From NCBI RefSeq assembly GCF_003326675.1, contig NZ_JPWF01000004.1, forward strand, positions 248,001-312,000: a stretch of DNA of 64,000 bases, read 5' to 3'. Under the pieces are notes generated by a model that had not been told where the DNA came from, did no database searches, and worked only from the letters and a program-made list of their open reading frames with translations. The position numbers and the translations under genes were made by a program. Origin of the DNA: Thalassospira profundimaris (lineage in GTDB: Bacteria > Pseudomonadota > Alphaproteobacteria > Rhodospirillales > Thalassospiraceae). This document shows, one piece after another, positions 8,788 through 17,314 of this stretch (its first letter is position 1; each line of letters begins with the position of its first letter).

Positions 8788-9780
8788 ATGGCGCGGGATA
8801 TGAAAGGCTTCGCAAGGTGCAGCTTTGCAGCTGTCACTTGTATTATGACGTCGTTATCGGGCTTTTCGGCCCATGCGCAACCGCCGTCTACGCCGCCGCC
8901 CCAACCCGCATCACCCCCCAATTCATCCGCCCCGGCGGATCTTCCTTCCGGGCCAATACTTCACTGGTCGGTTCCGCCCTTTGCCCCCGCCTTTATCACC
9001 GACAGCCCCGAACTCAGCGGTTATGCCGCAGATACCCAGAACTGGTTTGTCGACCGGTTACCGCAATATCGTCATGAAATCCTGCAAGTTCCGCTGGCGC
9101 GGCTTATGGCTGAAATGAAAAGCGGCGAGGGCGAACTACGCTGCTCGACAACCCTGATACCGACAGAAGAACGACGCCAATATATTGCATTTGCCGACAC
9201 GATCCTTTTGCACCTGCCGATTTCGGTCGTGATCAGGGTCCAGGACAAACAACGATTTTCTCCCTATCTTGATGACAAAGGTCATATCGACCTTCCCCGA
9301 TTGCTTGCAGACCAGAATATGATTACCGCGGTCAGGATCGGGCGCGCCTATGGCACACAGGTTGACAAATATCTGAGCGCCTATCGCGAAGACCCGCATG
9401 TCATGCATGTCGCCGATGACACCAAGTTTCTGCGCATGCTTGAACTTGAACGCATTGACTGGTCACTATATTTCCCGTCGGAAGCCGAATTTTACCGCCG
9501 CCGCCATACGCCGGATTTGGATATCATGGCGATCCCGATCAACGGCAACACCACCCTTCTTGAAGCGACAATCGGGTGTGCAGATACCCCGGCCGGGAAA
9601 AAGGCCATTGCCGAAATCAATGATATCATTGAAAAAAATCCGACCATGCCCTGGACGGATTTCTATGCCGACTGGCTTAGTCCGCAGGACCGCGAATGGT
9701 TCAAGGCAGCACGCGATCAGTTCATAAATTCCGATCAGTTTGAAACCCGCCTGCAATACAACCCGCACTCGGCCAGGTAG
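8788..9780 (+). CDS. Solute-binding-like periplasmic protein, tandem paralogue 1
   Basis: 330 residues with a signal peptide (to about residue 31, ending SAHAQ) and a Pro-rich linker. The rest is a family-3-like binding fold close to the uncharacterised proteobacterial group I recall as TIGR02285 (not searched). Landmarks shared with the next two genes are LSGYAADTQNWFVDRLP, LERIDWSLYFPSEAEFYRR and a terminal NPTMPWTDFYADWL. A conserved cysteine pair may form a disulfide (ELRCS and IGCAD). The RBS AGGGAA precedes the ATG. There is no transporter or signalling gene in the cluster. Gaps of 85 and 169 bp separate the three paralogues, so co-transcription is possible but not tight. Confidence 0.8.
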   Translation: MARDMKGFARCSFAAVTCIMTSLSGFSAHAQPPSTPPPQPASPPNSSAPADLPSGPILHWSVPPFAPAFITDSPELSGYAADTQNWFVDRLPQYRHEILQVPLARLMAEMKSGEGELRCSTTLIPTEERRQYIAFADTILLHLPISVVIRVQDKQRFSPYLDDKGHIDLPRLLADQNMITAVRIGRAYGTQVDKYLSAYREDPHVMHVADDTKFLRMLELERIDWSLYFPSEAEFYRRRHTPDLDIMAIPINGNTTLLEATIGCADTPAGKKAIAEINDIIEKNPTMPWTDFYADWLSPQDREWFKAARDQFINSDQFETRLQYNPHSAR

Positions 9781-9865
9781 AATACGCAACAAACGAACTT
9801 GCACTTTTGGCTTAAAATACCCTTATAAGTAGACAGTTCAAATTCCTGTCTGAAAAGGGGAACGC

Positions 9866-10801
9866 GTGATCATCCGCCCAGTCGGCCAATGTTTCGGCAT
9901 TGGTATTGGCCGTTTTGTTTTTGCATTTTTGCTCAGCCTGTCATGCACTGCATTTCCGGGGACTTTTAATCCTGCGCAGGCCACAGAAAAGCCGACTGTA
10001 AACTGGGCACTTACTCCTTTGCCACCGGCGATGCTCGAACAGAACGGGCAAATTGTCGGCTATGGCGTCGACATTCTGAACTGGTTCGCTTCTCGACTGC
10101 CTGACTATACCCATGTCAAACAAATCGTCCCGCTTCCGCGATTGATGCAAACCATCACCGCACCGGGTACCTTTTGCAATATCGGGATGAACCCGACCCC
10201 GGAACGTCAGAAATTCCTTCATTTCACCGATGCCGTATTGCCACACCTGCCGGTCAGCCTGTTTACCAGCCCGGCGCGCGAAGATCAGATTCTGCCGTTT
10301 GTAGATGAACAGGGCGATGTTGATCTGGAACGTATGATTGCCTTTGGCAAACTGAATGGCGCGCTGCGTTCCCAGCGATCTTATGGGATAAAAATCGATA
10401 CGATCCTGCGCCGAAACGCCAACAACACCGCCATCAGCTATATCGGCAATGATGCCAATTTCCTGCAACTGATTGCGCTGGGTCGTCTGGACTGGACACT
10501 GTATCTGCCAGCAGAGGCTGAATTTCATCGCCGGGCCCAACTGCCAGACGACACCTTTACGAGCTGGCATGTCGCCGGCAATGATCAATTGATGCCCGCA
10601 TCGATTGCATGCAGCAAAACCGAAACCGGTGATGCGATTGTTAGTGCCATCAATAGTCTGGTCAAAGAAAATCCTGATATGCCTTGGACGGCTTTCTATT
10701 CATCGTCCCTGTCCGAAGCCGATCAGGTCCGTTATGGCAAAGCCCTTGAAAACTATAAAACAAATTTGCAGACCGGGCTGGCACAACTCAACGATCAATA
10801 A
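9866..10801 (+). CDS. Solute-binding-like periplasmic protein, tandem paralogue 2
   Basis: 311 residues starting at a GTG at 9866 with AAGGGG just upstream. A signal peptide covers about residues 1-38 (FAFLLSLSCTAFPGTFNPAQ region). The mature domain matches paralogue 1 block by block: QIVGYGVDILNWFASRLP, GTFCNIGMNPTPERQKF, RSYGIKIDTIL, LGRLDWTLYLPAEAEFHRR and ENPDMPWTAFYSSSL. The cysteines FCNIG and IACSK occupy the same places as in paralogue 1. Divergence is substantial (only blocks are alike), so the duplication is old and ligands may differ. Function is unknown. Orphan status argues against a simple ABC uptake role. Confidence 0.8.
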   Translation: MIIRPVGQCFGIGIGRFVFAFLLSLSCTAFPGTFNPAQATEKPTVNWALTPLPPAMLEQNGQIVGYGVDILNWFASRLPDYTHVKQIVPLPRLMQTITAPGTFCNIGMNPTPERQKFLHFTDAVLPHLPVSLFTSPAREDQILPFVDEQGDVDLERMIAFGKLNGALRSQRSYGIKIDTILRRNANNTAISYIGNDANFLQLIALGRLDWTLYLPAEAEFHRRAQLPDDTFTSWHVAGNDQLMPASIACSKTETGDAIVSAINSLVKENPDMPWTAFYSSSLSEADQVRYGKALENYKTNLQTGLAQLNDQ

Positions 10802-10914
10802 CTGCCTCCAATTTTAAACGTATCGGCCATGCATTTGCGGCCCTTGCCTTGCCCACCCAGACCGTTTAGCTAGCGCGTTTTACTTGGAGGTGCGGCGCAG
10901 GGCGCTGCCCTTTG

Positions 10915-10946
10915 GCGGTATCGATCAGTTGCAACACTGATACCGC
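10915..10946. promoter_or_regulatory. Inverted repeat GCGGTATC...GATACCGC upstream of paralogue 3
   Basis: An 8-bp perfect inverted repeat with a 16-nt spacer, with an alternative overlapping pairing ATCAG/CTGAT, ending 24 bp before the ATG at 10971. It could be an operator or a leader hairpin. Only symmetry supports it. Confidence 0.35.
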
Positions 10947-10970
10947 TTCTGACTGAATGCGCACGACGTT

Positions 10971-11978
10971 ATGAACTTGAACGACCACACTCTCCAGCCC
11001 GCCCGGAACTCGCAACGGCACCGGTTGACCAAACTTGTTTGGTCCGCTGTTTTCGTCATGTTTGTGTTTGCCTTTGCGCCTGCTGACGCATTGGCCCAGC
11101 GCAAACCGCAACCGGCGAACTCTTACGACCCGGCCCACAAGGTTGAAGATCACGACTTTGCCGTTGATGCGGAAATCCTCTGGGCGGTTGATGTGATTGC
11201 CCCCGCCTTTCGGCTGGAGAATGATCAACTTGCCGGTTATGGCGCACAGGCCGTTGACTGGTTCATTGACCGGATCGCCCATCACCCGATCAAGTTAACG
11301 TCGTTGCCCCGTGGCCGGGCGTTTGACATCATGCGCCACGCCAGTGCAACCAACGACCGAACCGTGTGCATGCCCGGCCTCCTGGAGACCGAGGCCCGTG
11401 CGCGTGAATTCATCATCAGCAACACGGTGTTATCGCAGTTCCCGGTTTCAGTCATCGTTCGGGCCGATCATGCCGATGCGTTTGCGCCCTTCATGAACGA
11501 CGCAGGCGAAATTGATCTGGTTCGTTTGCTTCTGGACCGGCAATTTGACGCGGCCCTTGAGTCCGGCCGGTCCTATGGCGAGCTGGTTGATGACATCCTG
11601 CGCGAATACGGATTTGGCGAACATGTTCAGAAAACTCGCCAGTCTGCCGATTTCATCACCATGCTGACGCTGGAACGCATTGACTGGTTTCTGGCCTATC
11701 CGATTGAAGCAGAGCATCATCGCCTTGCCGCCAACCATCCAGCGATGATCAAATCCCTGCCCATCGAAGGAATGCCGGATTTTCTTGATGCGAAAATCAT
11801 CTGTAGCACTACCGATGCCGGGTATCATGTCATCGAACATACCAATGCGATTATTGCCGAAATGCCCGATATGCCCTGGGCAACGGGTTATATCGATCTG
11901 CTATCCCCAGATGATGCCAAACGGTATCAGGAACTGATCAAGAACCGTCAGGCCCGCAATATCCGGGCCGGGAACTAA
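10971..11978 (+). CDS. Solute-binding-like periplasmic protein, tandem paralogue 3
   Basis: 335 residues. A cytoplasmic N-terminal stretch of about 22 residues precedes the hydrophobic signal core (VWSAVFVMFVFAFAPADALAQ), so the real start may be internal, although no better ribosome-binding site is seen. The mature domain carries the same blocks as the two upstream genes: LAGYGAQAVDWFIDRI, RSYGELVDDILREYG, LERIDWFLAYPIEAEHHR and MPDMPWATGYIDLLSPDD, with matched cysteines (TVCMPG, IICSTT). Function is unknown. A bidirectional-looking terminator follows 27 bp after the stop. Confidence 0.8.
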   Translation: MNLNDHTLQPARNSQRHRLTKLVWSAVFVMFVFAFAPADALAQRKPQPANSYDPAHKVEDHDFAVDAEILWAVDVIAPAFRLENDQLAGYGAQAVDWFIDRIAHHPIKLTSLPRGRAFDIMRHASATNDRTVCMPGLLETEARAREFIISNTVLSQFPVSVIVRADHADAFAPFMNDAGEIDLVRLLLDRQFDAALESGRSYGELVDDILREYGFGEHVQKTRQSADFITMLTLERIDWFLAYPIEAEHHRLAANHPAMIKSLPIEGMPDFLDAKIICSTTDAGYHVIEHTNAIIAEMPDMPWATGYIDLLSPDDAKRYQELIKNRQARNIRAGN

Positions 11979-12004
11979 ATAGAAAAACGCCGTCATGCAG
12001 ACAC

Positions 12005-12034
12005 AAAAAAGCCGACGATATCGTCGGCTTTTTA
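12005..12034. terminator. Bidirectional terminator between the binding-protein cluster and pssA
   Basis: A-run, GCCGACGA/TCGTCGGC stem (12011-12018 and 12021-12028), then T-run; the A and T tracts on both sides let it serve both converging transcripts. Confidence 0.85.
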
Positions 12035-12053
12035 TTTGATCGGTCAGATCATA

Positions 12054-12914
12054 TCAGTTTTGGTGAACACGATTAAGGCCCTCTTCGGGGTCGTCATCGG
12101 GCTGACCGTCGTCATCGACTTCGTCCGCAGCATCTTCTTCCTGCTGATGTTCGACACCCATCCGGCGATAGGACCGATAGGACAGCGGGAAGGTAGCGAA
12201 ATAGATCGCGGCAATGGCCGAAAGTGTCAACCACGGCGAGGACACCAGAAACGCCACCGACGCCCCGAATGCCAACATCAACGGCAGGACCCAAGCACGC
12301 GGGACCTTGACCTTCTTGAAGCTGAAGGTCGGCAGACGCGACACCATCAAACCGGCAATGATCACGCCATAAGGGGCGACGATATAGGGGCTGTCAAAGA
12401 TGCCTTTGCCAAACTGGAAAGTCAGGACAATCGGCCACATTGCAAGAGCGGCTGCCGCCGGTGCCGGAACACCGGTGAAGAAGCGATAAGCCCATGTCGG
12501 CAGTTCCGGTTCACCCAGCATCTGGGTGTTAAAGCGTGCCAGACGCAGCATCATGCAAACAGCAAACAGCAGCGACAAAGCCCAGCCAATCGAGCCGAAT
12601 TCATGCAGCGACCAGAAATACAGCATCATCGCCGGTGCGACGCCAAAGCAGACGAAGTCCGACAGACTGTCGAGTTCGCCGCCAAAGCGGCTGGATGCGT
12701 TAAGCATACGGGCCAGACGGCCATCAAGACCATCAATGATCCCGGCAATCAGAATGGCGGCAACGGCGGCTTCCCAACGATCCTGCATTGCAAAGCGGAT
12801 CGAGGTCAAACCGGCACACATGCCCATTATCGTTGCGACATTAGGTACCAGCCGCGTAAGCGACATCGCCTTGAAGCGACGCGGACGACGAATGGGATCG
12901 ATGCCGCCAGCCAT
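12054..12914 (-). CDS. pssA: CDP-diacylglycerol--serine O-phosphatidyltransferase
   Basis: 286 residues. Joins serine to CDP-diacylglycerol at the inner membrane to make phosphatidylserine, the precursor of phosphatidylethanolamine. The CDP-alcohol phosphotransferase signature DG-x2-AR-x8-G-x3-D-x3-D is complete at about residues 61-83 (DGRLAR, then GELDSLSD). Six to eight hydrophobic helices follow. The C-terminal 30 residues are acidic and polar, unlike the core. Its ATG overlaps the psd stop by one base (TAATG), so the two steps of the pathway are translationally coupled. Confidence 0.95.
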   Translation of the reverse strand: MAGGIDPIRRPRRFKAMSLTRLVPNVATIMGMCAGLTSIRFAMQDRWEAAVAAILIAGIIDGLDGRLARMLNASSRFGGELDSLSDFVCFGVAPAMMLYFWSLHEFGSIGWALSLLFAVCMMLRLARFNTQMLGEPELPTWAYRFFTGVPAPAAAALAMWPIVLTFQFGKGIFDSPYIVAPYGVIIAGLMVSRLPTFSFKKVKVPRAWVLPLMLAFGASVAFLVSSPWLTLSAIAAIYFATFPLSYRSYRRMGVEHQQEEDAADEVDDDGQPDDDPEEGLNRVHQN

Positions 12915-13603
12915 TAGCGGATCTCCCCGACGGCAGCTTCCTTGCCCTTGGCCGAAACATCGGCAAGAACAGTTTCACCGGCAATCGTGGTCTGACCGAC
13001 GATTACGTTCGGCGATACGCCTTCGGGCAGATAGACATCAACACGCGACCCGAAACGGATCAGGCCGAAACGTTCACCAGCTTTAAGCTGCGAACCGGTG
13101 CCAACATCACACAGAATACGACGGGCAACCAGACCGGCAATCTGGACAACACCAAACTCGCGGCCTTCCTTGTCACGGACAAGCAGGATCTGGCGTTCGT
13201 TGTTTTCCGATGCCTTGTCGAGTTCGGCATTGACGAATTTGCCCGGCACATAGGCCTCGCCAACGATTTCGCCATTTACCGGGCAACGGTTCACATGGAC
13301 ATTGAACACGTTCATGAAGATTGACACACGGGTGCGCGGGGTCTTGTCGTCCAGTTCCAGTTCCTTGGGCAGCGGAGCCTGCGAAATCATGCAGACGCGC
13401 CCGTCGGCCGGGGAAATCACCAGATTTTCATCGGTCGGGGTAATACGGTCCGGATCACGGAAGAAATAGGCGCACCACAGCGTCAGGATCACACCGATCC
13501 AGCCCAATGGTTCCGCAATCAGAAACAAACCCACAGTGATCGCCGCGAAAATGGCGACGAATTTCCAGCCTTCAGGATTGATCGGTACAAGAACGGATTT
13601 CAA
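12914..13603 (-). CDS. psd: Phosphatidylserine decarboxylase (short, bacterial type)
   Basis: Converts phosphatidylserine to phosphatidylethanolamine. The protein has a membrane anchor near the N-terminus ([20 protein letters not shown]) and [12 protein letters not shown]. It also has the self-cleavage glycine-serine in [11 protein letters not shown] near the C-terminus, where the pyruvoyl group forms. I prefer the TTG at 13603 because the family usually starts with a sequence like [13 protein letters not shown] and AGGG lies upstream; this gives 229 residues. An upstream ATG at 13681 would add 26 residues of unlikely sequence and would run over a palindrome that looks like promoter DNA. First gene of the psd-pssA unit. 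Confidence 0.9.
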   Translation of the reverse strand: MKSVLVPINPEGWKFVAIFAAITVGLFLIAEPLGWIGVILTLWCAYFFRDPDRITPTDENLVISPADGRVCMISQAPLPKELELDDKTPRTRVSIFMNVFNVHVNRCPVNGEIVGEAYVPGKFVNAELDKASENNERQILLVRDKEGREFGVVQIAGLVARRILCDVGTGSQLKAGERFGLIRFGSRVDVYLPEGVSPNVIVGQTTIAGETVLADVSAKGKEAAVGEIR

Positions 13604-13645
13604 AGTCTTAATTCCCTGGTTGCCATGGATTGGGCATATCAAATC

Positions 13646-13660
13646 GATACCATTGGTATC
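13646..13660. promoter_or_regulatory. Palindrome GATACCATTGGTATC in the psd promoter region
   Basis: A perfect 7-bp dyad around a central base, 43-57 bp upstream of the preferred psd TTG start. Its position fits an operator. If the longer psd frame from 13681 were used it would be coding, which seems less likely. Confidence 0.35.
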
Positions 13661-13735
13661 ATGCGGGCGCGTTCTTAGCATCTAGTGATGACAAAGGCCA
13701 ACGCAACCCGCGAAAACGGTTCGCCAAAAATCAAA

Positions 13736-13770
13736 AGGCGCAAAACACACTTACCATGTGTTTTGCGCCT
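13736..13770 (-). terminator. Terminator of the LysM-protein gene
   Basis: AGGCGCAAAACACA (13736-13749) pairs perfectly over 14 bp with TGTGTTTTGCGCCT (13757-13770). On the minus strand it is followed by TTTTGATTTTT. Confidence 0.88.
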
Positions 13771-13788
13771 CGAAAAGAAAAGCGATGC

Positions 13789-14919
13789 TTACTGAGCTTT
13801 TTCTTCGTTGGGCAGGGCGAAAATCTGCCCCGGATAAATCAGGTCCGGATCGCGGATCTGTTTACGGTTCTGGTTGTAAATAACCCAGTATTTCAGACCG
13901 TCACCATAAGTCCGGCGTGCAATCCGCCACAAGCTGTTGCCCGGCTGAACCACATAACGCGCGCCCGGTTCAAGGATTTCATCGGTTCTTGCACGTTCAA
14001 ACGGAATTTCAACGCGTGCGGTTACCTTGCCACCATCATTAAGCTGATCGGCGCGCATGGTGTAGTTACCCGGTTCAATCGGTTCGCCAATGGTCAGCGC
14101 CCAGTTGCCGTTTTCATCGGCCGGTGCAGTGCCCACATGCTTGTTATCAAGATAAACCTGAACGGTGTGGTCCATATCGGCCTTGCCCGACATGGCAACA
14201 CGCCCTTGCGTATCATAATCGACAACATCGATGGACAGGCGCGGCATGCCCGGCTCGACTTCTTGGGGTGCTTCTTGAGTGTCGGCATCATCGGCTTTTG
14301 CCGGGCCCTGCAGAACCGTTGCTGCACCGCTGCCATCCGTTGGAACCTTAAGGGCAATGATCGGCTGCTTTGCTTCTTCTTTGGGGGCCTCGGTTGCCGG
14401 GGCAACAGGCATTGCCGAACCGGTATCGGTTTCGGTGTTGGCCGGGGCAGCAGGCTGTGCATCGGGGATCAGAACGACAACCTTGTCCTCTGCCTTGGCG
14501 ACAGCACCGGTTGCATCTTCGGATTCAAGCGACAGTTCGCGATCGCCGCTTGCCAACGGTTTGCCCGGAAGGACAACCCATTCGCCGCGTTCATCGGCGG
14601 TTGCCTCGCCAATCACGTCCTCGCCCTCGCGAATGCGGACTTTGCTGTTCGGTGTTGCACGGCCTGCAATGACGGCATTTCCGTCCGGGCCGATCCGCAC
14701 GACATCAAAGCTTGGATTGGTGATTTCCGGTGCTGCGGATTCCGGCTCTGCCGCCGGCTCGGGGGTTTTGACTTCAGAAGTATCTGTGGTCGTAACCGCG
14801 GGCGCTTGTGTGACCGGTGCAGTGTCTTCATCCGCACTTTTGGTCAACATATAATTCAGCGCAATCGCTGCAATGATCAATACAACGCCGACAATGACGA
14901 GGATATAGGGTCGTTTCAC
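13789..14919 (-). CDS. LysM-domain peptidoglycan-binding protein with Ig-like repeats
   Basis: 376 residues. A single N-terminal anchor (residues 5-23) is followed by an Ala/Pro/Glu/Thr-rich linker. Two bacterial Ig-like/Big-type segments come next (for example VIAGRATPNSKVRIREGEDVIGE and a second one ending EPGNYTMRADQLN), separated by a low-complexity stretch. A C-terminal LysM domain closes the protein (YVVQPGNSLWRIARRTYGDG, then NRKQIRDPDLIYPGQIFALP). This arrangement is common in alphaproteobacterial inner-membrane-anchored cell-wall proteins of unknown role; LysM binds N-acetylglucosamine-containing glycan. It stands alone, with its own terminator. Confidence 0.88.
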   Translation of the reverse strand: MKRPYILVIVGVVLIIAAIALNYMLTKSADEDTAPVTQAPAVTTTDTSEVKTPEPAAEPESAAPEITNPSFDVVRIGPDGNAVIAGRATPNSKVRIREGEDVIGEATADERGEWVVLPGKPLASGDRELSLESEDATGAVAKAEDKVVVLIPDAQPAAPANTETDTGSAMPVAPATEAPKEEAKQPIIALKVPTDGSGAATVLQGPAKADDADTQEAPQEVEPGMPRLSIDVVDYDTQGRVAMSGKADMDHTVQVYLDNKHVGTAPADENGNWALTIGEPIEPGNYTMRADQLNDGGKVTARVEIPFERARTDEILEPGARYVVQPGNSLWRIARRTYGDGLKYWVIYNQNRKQIRDPDLIYPGQIFALPNEEKAQ

Positions 14920-15175
14920 CGGAAATATCCTTGAACGATGTTTATGTTATCGGGGTTCGCCCCCGTCTTCACGCTCAACGTCTTGGAATTGCTTGCCATA
15001 TTTCCCCTCAAACAACCCCATAGAGCACGTTAATTAGAAACTTGTACTACTTTCGGATCACAGTTTCCATAACGTAACAAACAAACGATATCGCGCAACC
15101 GTTAGGTAAAGATGAATAGAATCAGTCTCTTTGCTTAAATAACCGAAACCTCAACCAATCACCATATCGCTGCAA

Positions 15176-16156
15176 TCACGAAAACCTGCCCGCCATCTGC
15201 GCACCGACATAGGCAACCAGTGCTGCCATGATCAATGGCAGGGCCAGTACACCAAACCGGATCATCCCGCGCACAAGAACTGCCTGTGCAGGATTATCGT
15301 CAGAAACAAACGCCCCAAGCTTTGCAGCACCGCGGCTGGCCGATACCACCAAAAGCAAGACGGCAAAAGCCACACAGGATGCCGGTGTCGTGATCATCAT
15401 GGCCGCCGCACTTGCCATCAGGGCCCCTACCACGCCAAGCCAAACCGCGGCGCGATATTGCGGGGCCGCCTTTTCCGATACCAGCGCCACCATCAACGCG
15501 ATCCACAAGGCCGACTGAAACACCACGTGCTGACCAAGGCCGAATTGATGGGCGATGATCCCCTGCCCCAAGGCCAGCGTCATCAAAACCGCCACCGGAC
15601 CGGGACCGGCATTGCCCGCCAGTTCATCAGCCTTGTCCGACGCAGTTGCCTTGGCTGTTTTGGTTTTGGTGACCTTTACCTTTTTGCCCTTGGCCGGTTT
15701 GCCGTCGGGATCATCATCCTGGGCAAAGTCGGGACGCGTAACCCAAAGAAAACACCCGCCAATGATCAGGAACGCCAGCCAGGCCAGAAACTTGATCCCG
15801 CCCGGATGATATGAAAGCCCGTTCACCGGTGCCGCCAATACAAGCCATGCGCCCAGCAACAGCAACACGGCCGAAACAATCAGACATACACGTTCCGATA
15901 TCCGCGCAAAATCAAGGATCGCGCCACAAACACCGCCCAGTACCAGCATCATCAAAGCCGCACCGACACCGCCACGCGCAGTATCTGGCAACCCGATGGC
16001 CGCCGGAACCGCCACTGCGACGGCGGGGATAATTGCCGCAAGAACCAGACGGCGTGCAATCGCACGATCCAGCCCCAGCCAAAGCGCAAGCATCAGCACA
16101 GCTGCAATAATGCCCGATACCAACAGGGCAAGGAGAATGGGACTATCGACAAACAC
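15176..16156 (-). CDS. Polytopic membrane protein of unknown function
   Basis: 326 residues from a GTG at 16156. Strongly hydrophobic: about five helices, then a charged cytosolic-looking loop at about residues 148-182 with a Lys/Thr/Ala-rich stretch (KKVKVTKTKTAKATASDK), then about five more helices. The 5+5 layout could reflect an ancient duplication, as in DMT or MraY-like proteins, but no catalytic motif is visible and I do not recognise the family. The gene has 256 bp of apparently empty sequence on its downstream side before the LysM gene start. Confidence 0.75.
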   Translation of the reverse strand: MFVDSPILLALLVSGIIAAVLMLALWLGLDRAIARRLVLAAIIPAVAVAVPAAIGLPDTARGGVGAALMMLVLGGVCGAILDFARISERVCLIVSAVLLLLGAWLVLAAPVNGLSYHPGGIKFLAWLAFLIIGGCFLWVTRPDFAQDDDPDGKPAKGKKVKVTKTKTAKATASDKADELAGNAGPGPVAVLMTLALGQGIIAHQFGLGQHVVFQSALWIALMVALVSEKAAPQYRAAVWLGVVGALMASAAAMMITTPASCVAFAVLLLVVSASRGAAKLGAFVSDDNPAQAVLVRGMIRFGVLALPLIMAALVAYVGAQMAGRFS

Positions 16157-16530
16157 GTTGGGCGATCCTGCCTTCTTTTCGTTACTTCGTTATACATGCT
16201 GTGAACACGGGCACAGCCCCGCATAATCCATTACCCATCCCACAATCAGGTTCATAACTTGTTAACCCTCGACCAAAACAGGCAAGGATTATTCAGATCA
16301 GGCCCCTTTTATTGCCCGTCTTGATATGATCGTTGGGCGGGATCATCGTTCTGGCAAACAAAAGCAACGGAAATGCGGCGCAAACGCGTCATTTAAATTT
16401 AAACTGCTGTCCTGCACAAATTCCTGCCCCATCCCTGAATTGATCGGCTATGTTCGTTTTCAGTACGGGGCAATTTCATCACGTGAATTTCCCCGCTACC
16501 TGCGAAACAAGAAACAAAAGGCAGGTCGCC
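16157..16530. other. 374-bp intergenic region upstream of the LOG gene
   Basis: This separates the divergent membrane-protein and LOG-family genes. Short open frames here overlap the LOG gene in other phases and have no support. I see no strong palindrome, so it presumably holds only the two promoters. Confidence 0.5.
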
Positions 16531-17115
16531 ATGACAAAAGTAAAATCAATCTGTGTATTCTGTGGTGCTTCTAACGGCAAAAATCCCCAGCATATGGAAA
16601 ACGCAATCGCCTTTGGCAAAATGATGGCTGAACGCGGCATTGCGCTGGTCTATGGCGGGGGGCGTATCGGCCTTATGGGGGCCGTTGCCGATGGCGTCAT
16701 GCAGAATGGCGGCGAAGTTATCGGGATCATTCCCGAACATCTGCACGATATTGAAGTCGGCCACAAAGGTCTTTCCGAGCTGATCGTTTGCAAATCCATG
16801 CATCAGCGCAAGGTCGAAATGTTCAAGCGTTCCGACGCCTTTGTCACCCTTGCCGGTGGGCTTGGCAGTCTGGACGAGGCGTTTGAAGCCATGACCCTGC
16901 GCCAGCTTGGCATTCATGACAAGCCGATGGTGTTCCTCAATGCGCTTGGCTATTGGGACAAGTGCTTTGACATGATTGACGGGATCATCGACGAAGGCTT
17001 TGCCCGTGAAAGCCACAAGGACCTCTATACGGTTGCCGACACCCTTGAAGAAGTGTTCGAGCAACTTGCGGCTGAGCCGGCACCGAAATTCGACCCGCGC
17101 GAAAAGCTTTTCTGA
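16531..17115 (+). CDS. LOG-family (lysine-decarboxylase-like) nucleotide phosphoribohydrolase
   Basis: 194 residues from the ATG at 16531 (AGGCAGGTCGCC upstream); an ATG at 16450 would add 27 unconvincing residues. The Rossmann-type core opens with ICVFCGASNGKNP and has YGGGRIGLMGAVADG. LOG proteins cleave cytokinin nucleotides or related purine/pyrimidine 5'-monophosphates to free base and ribose 5-phosphate. The usual catalytic motif PGGxGTxxE reads AGGLGSLDE here (about residues 111-119). The glutamate and paired glycines are kept, but proline becomes alanine and threonine becomes serine, which is slightly unusual. A hairpin terminator follows. Confidence 0.88.
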   Translation: MTKVKSICVFCGASNGKNPQHMENAIAFGKMMAERGIALVYGGGRIGLMGAVADGVMQNGGEVIGIIPEHLHDIEVGHKGLSELIVCKSMHQRKVEMFKRSDAFVTLAGGLGSLDEAFEAMTLRQLGIHDKPMVFLNALGYWDKCFDMIDGIIDEGFARESHKDLYTVADTLEEVFEQLAAEPAPKFDPREKLF

Positions 17116-17123
17116 TCTGATAA

Positions 17124-17160
17124 TGCCAATGGGACGCCTTAACGTCCCATTGGCAATTTC
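17124..17160 (+). terminator. Terminator-like hairpin after the LOG gene
   Basis: TGCCAATGGGACG (17124-17136) pairs perfectly over 13 bp with CGTCCCATTGGCA (17143-17155), 6-nt loop. Only a weak T-tract follows (ATTTC), so termination may be partial. Confidence 0.7.
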
Positions 17161-17244
17161 ACCCCCGGAAACATCGTATTCCAGACCATATTACGCCTTG
17201 TCTAATTCCAATTAAATTATTGATATTAAATAATTTTTCCTGTG

Positions 17245-17258
17245 TTGACATATATCAC
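17245..17258. promoter_or_regulatory. FNR/Anr-like box TTGACATATATCAC upstream of the peroxidase
   Basis: Matches TTGAT-N4-ATCAA at 8 of 10 positions and lies 57 bp before the ATG in a very AT-rich stretch. Cytochrome c peroxidases are often activated by FNR-type regulators under low oxygen. TTGACA at 17245-17250 could alternatively be a -35 element (TAGAAT at 17271 is 20 bp away, too far for a good match). Confidence 0.4.
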
Positions 17259-17314
17259 CACACGCGTTCCTAGAATTTGATCTTGTTTTTTCTCCACCTT
17301 ATCGGAGAGAGAAC

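Noticed and set aside
12036..12917. Long plus-strand frame opposite pssA
   Set aside because: Mirror of pssA codon structure; pssA has a complete CDP-alcohol transferase motif and coupled start.
13630..14934. 434-codon plus-strand frame
   Set aside because: Antisense to the LysM protein gene, whose LysM and Ig-like motifs are clear. The frame is Cys/Gly-rich nonsense.
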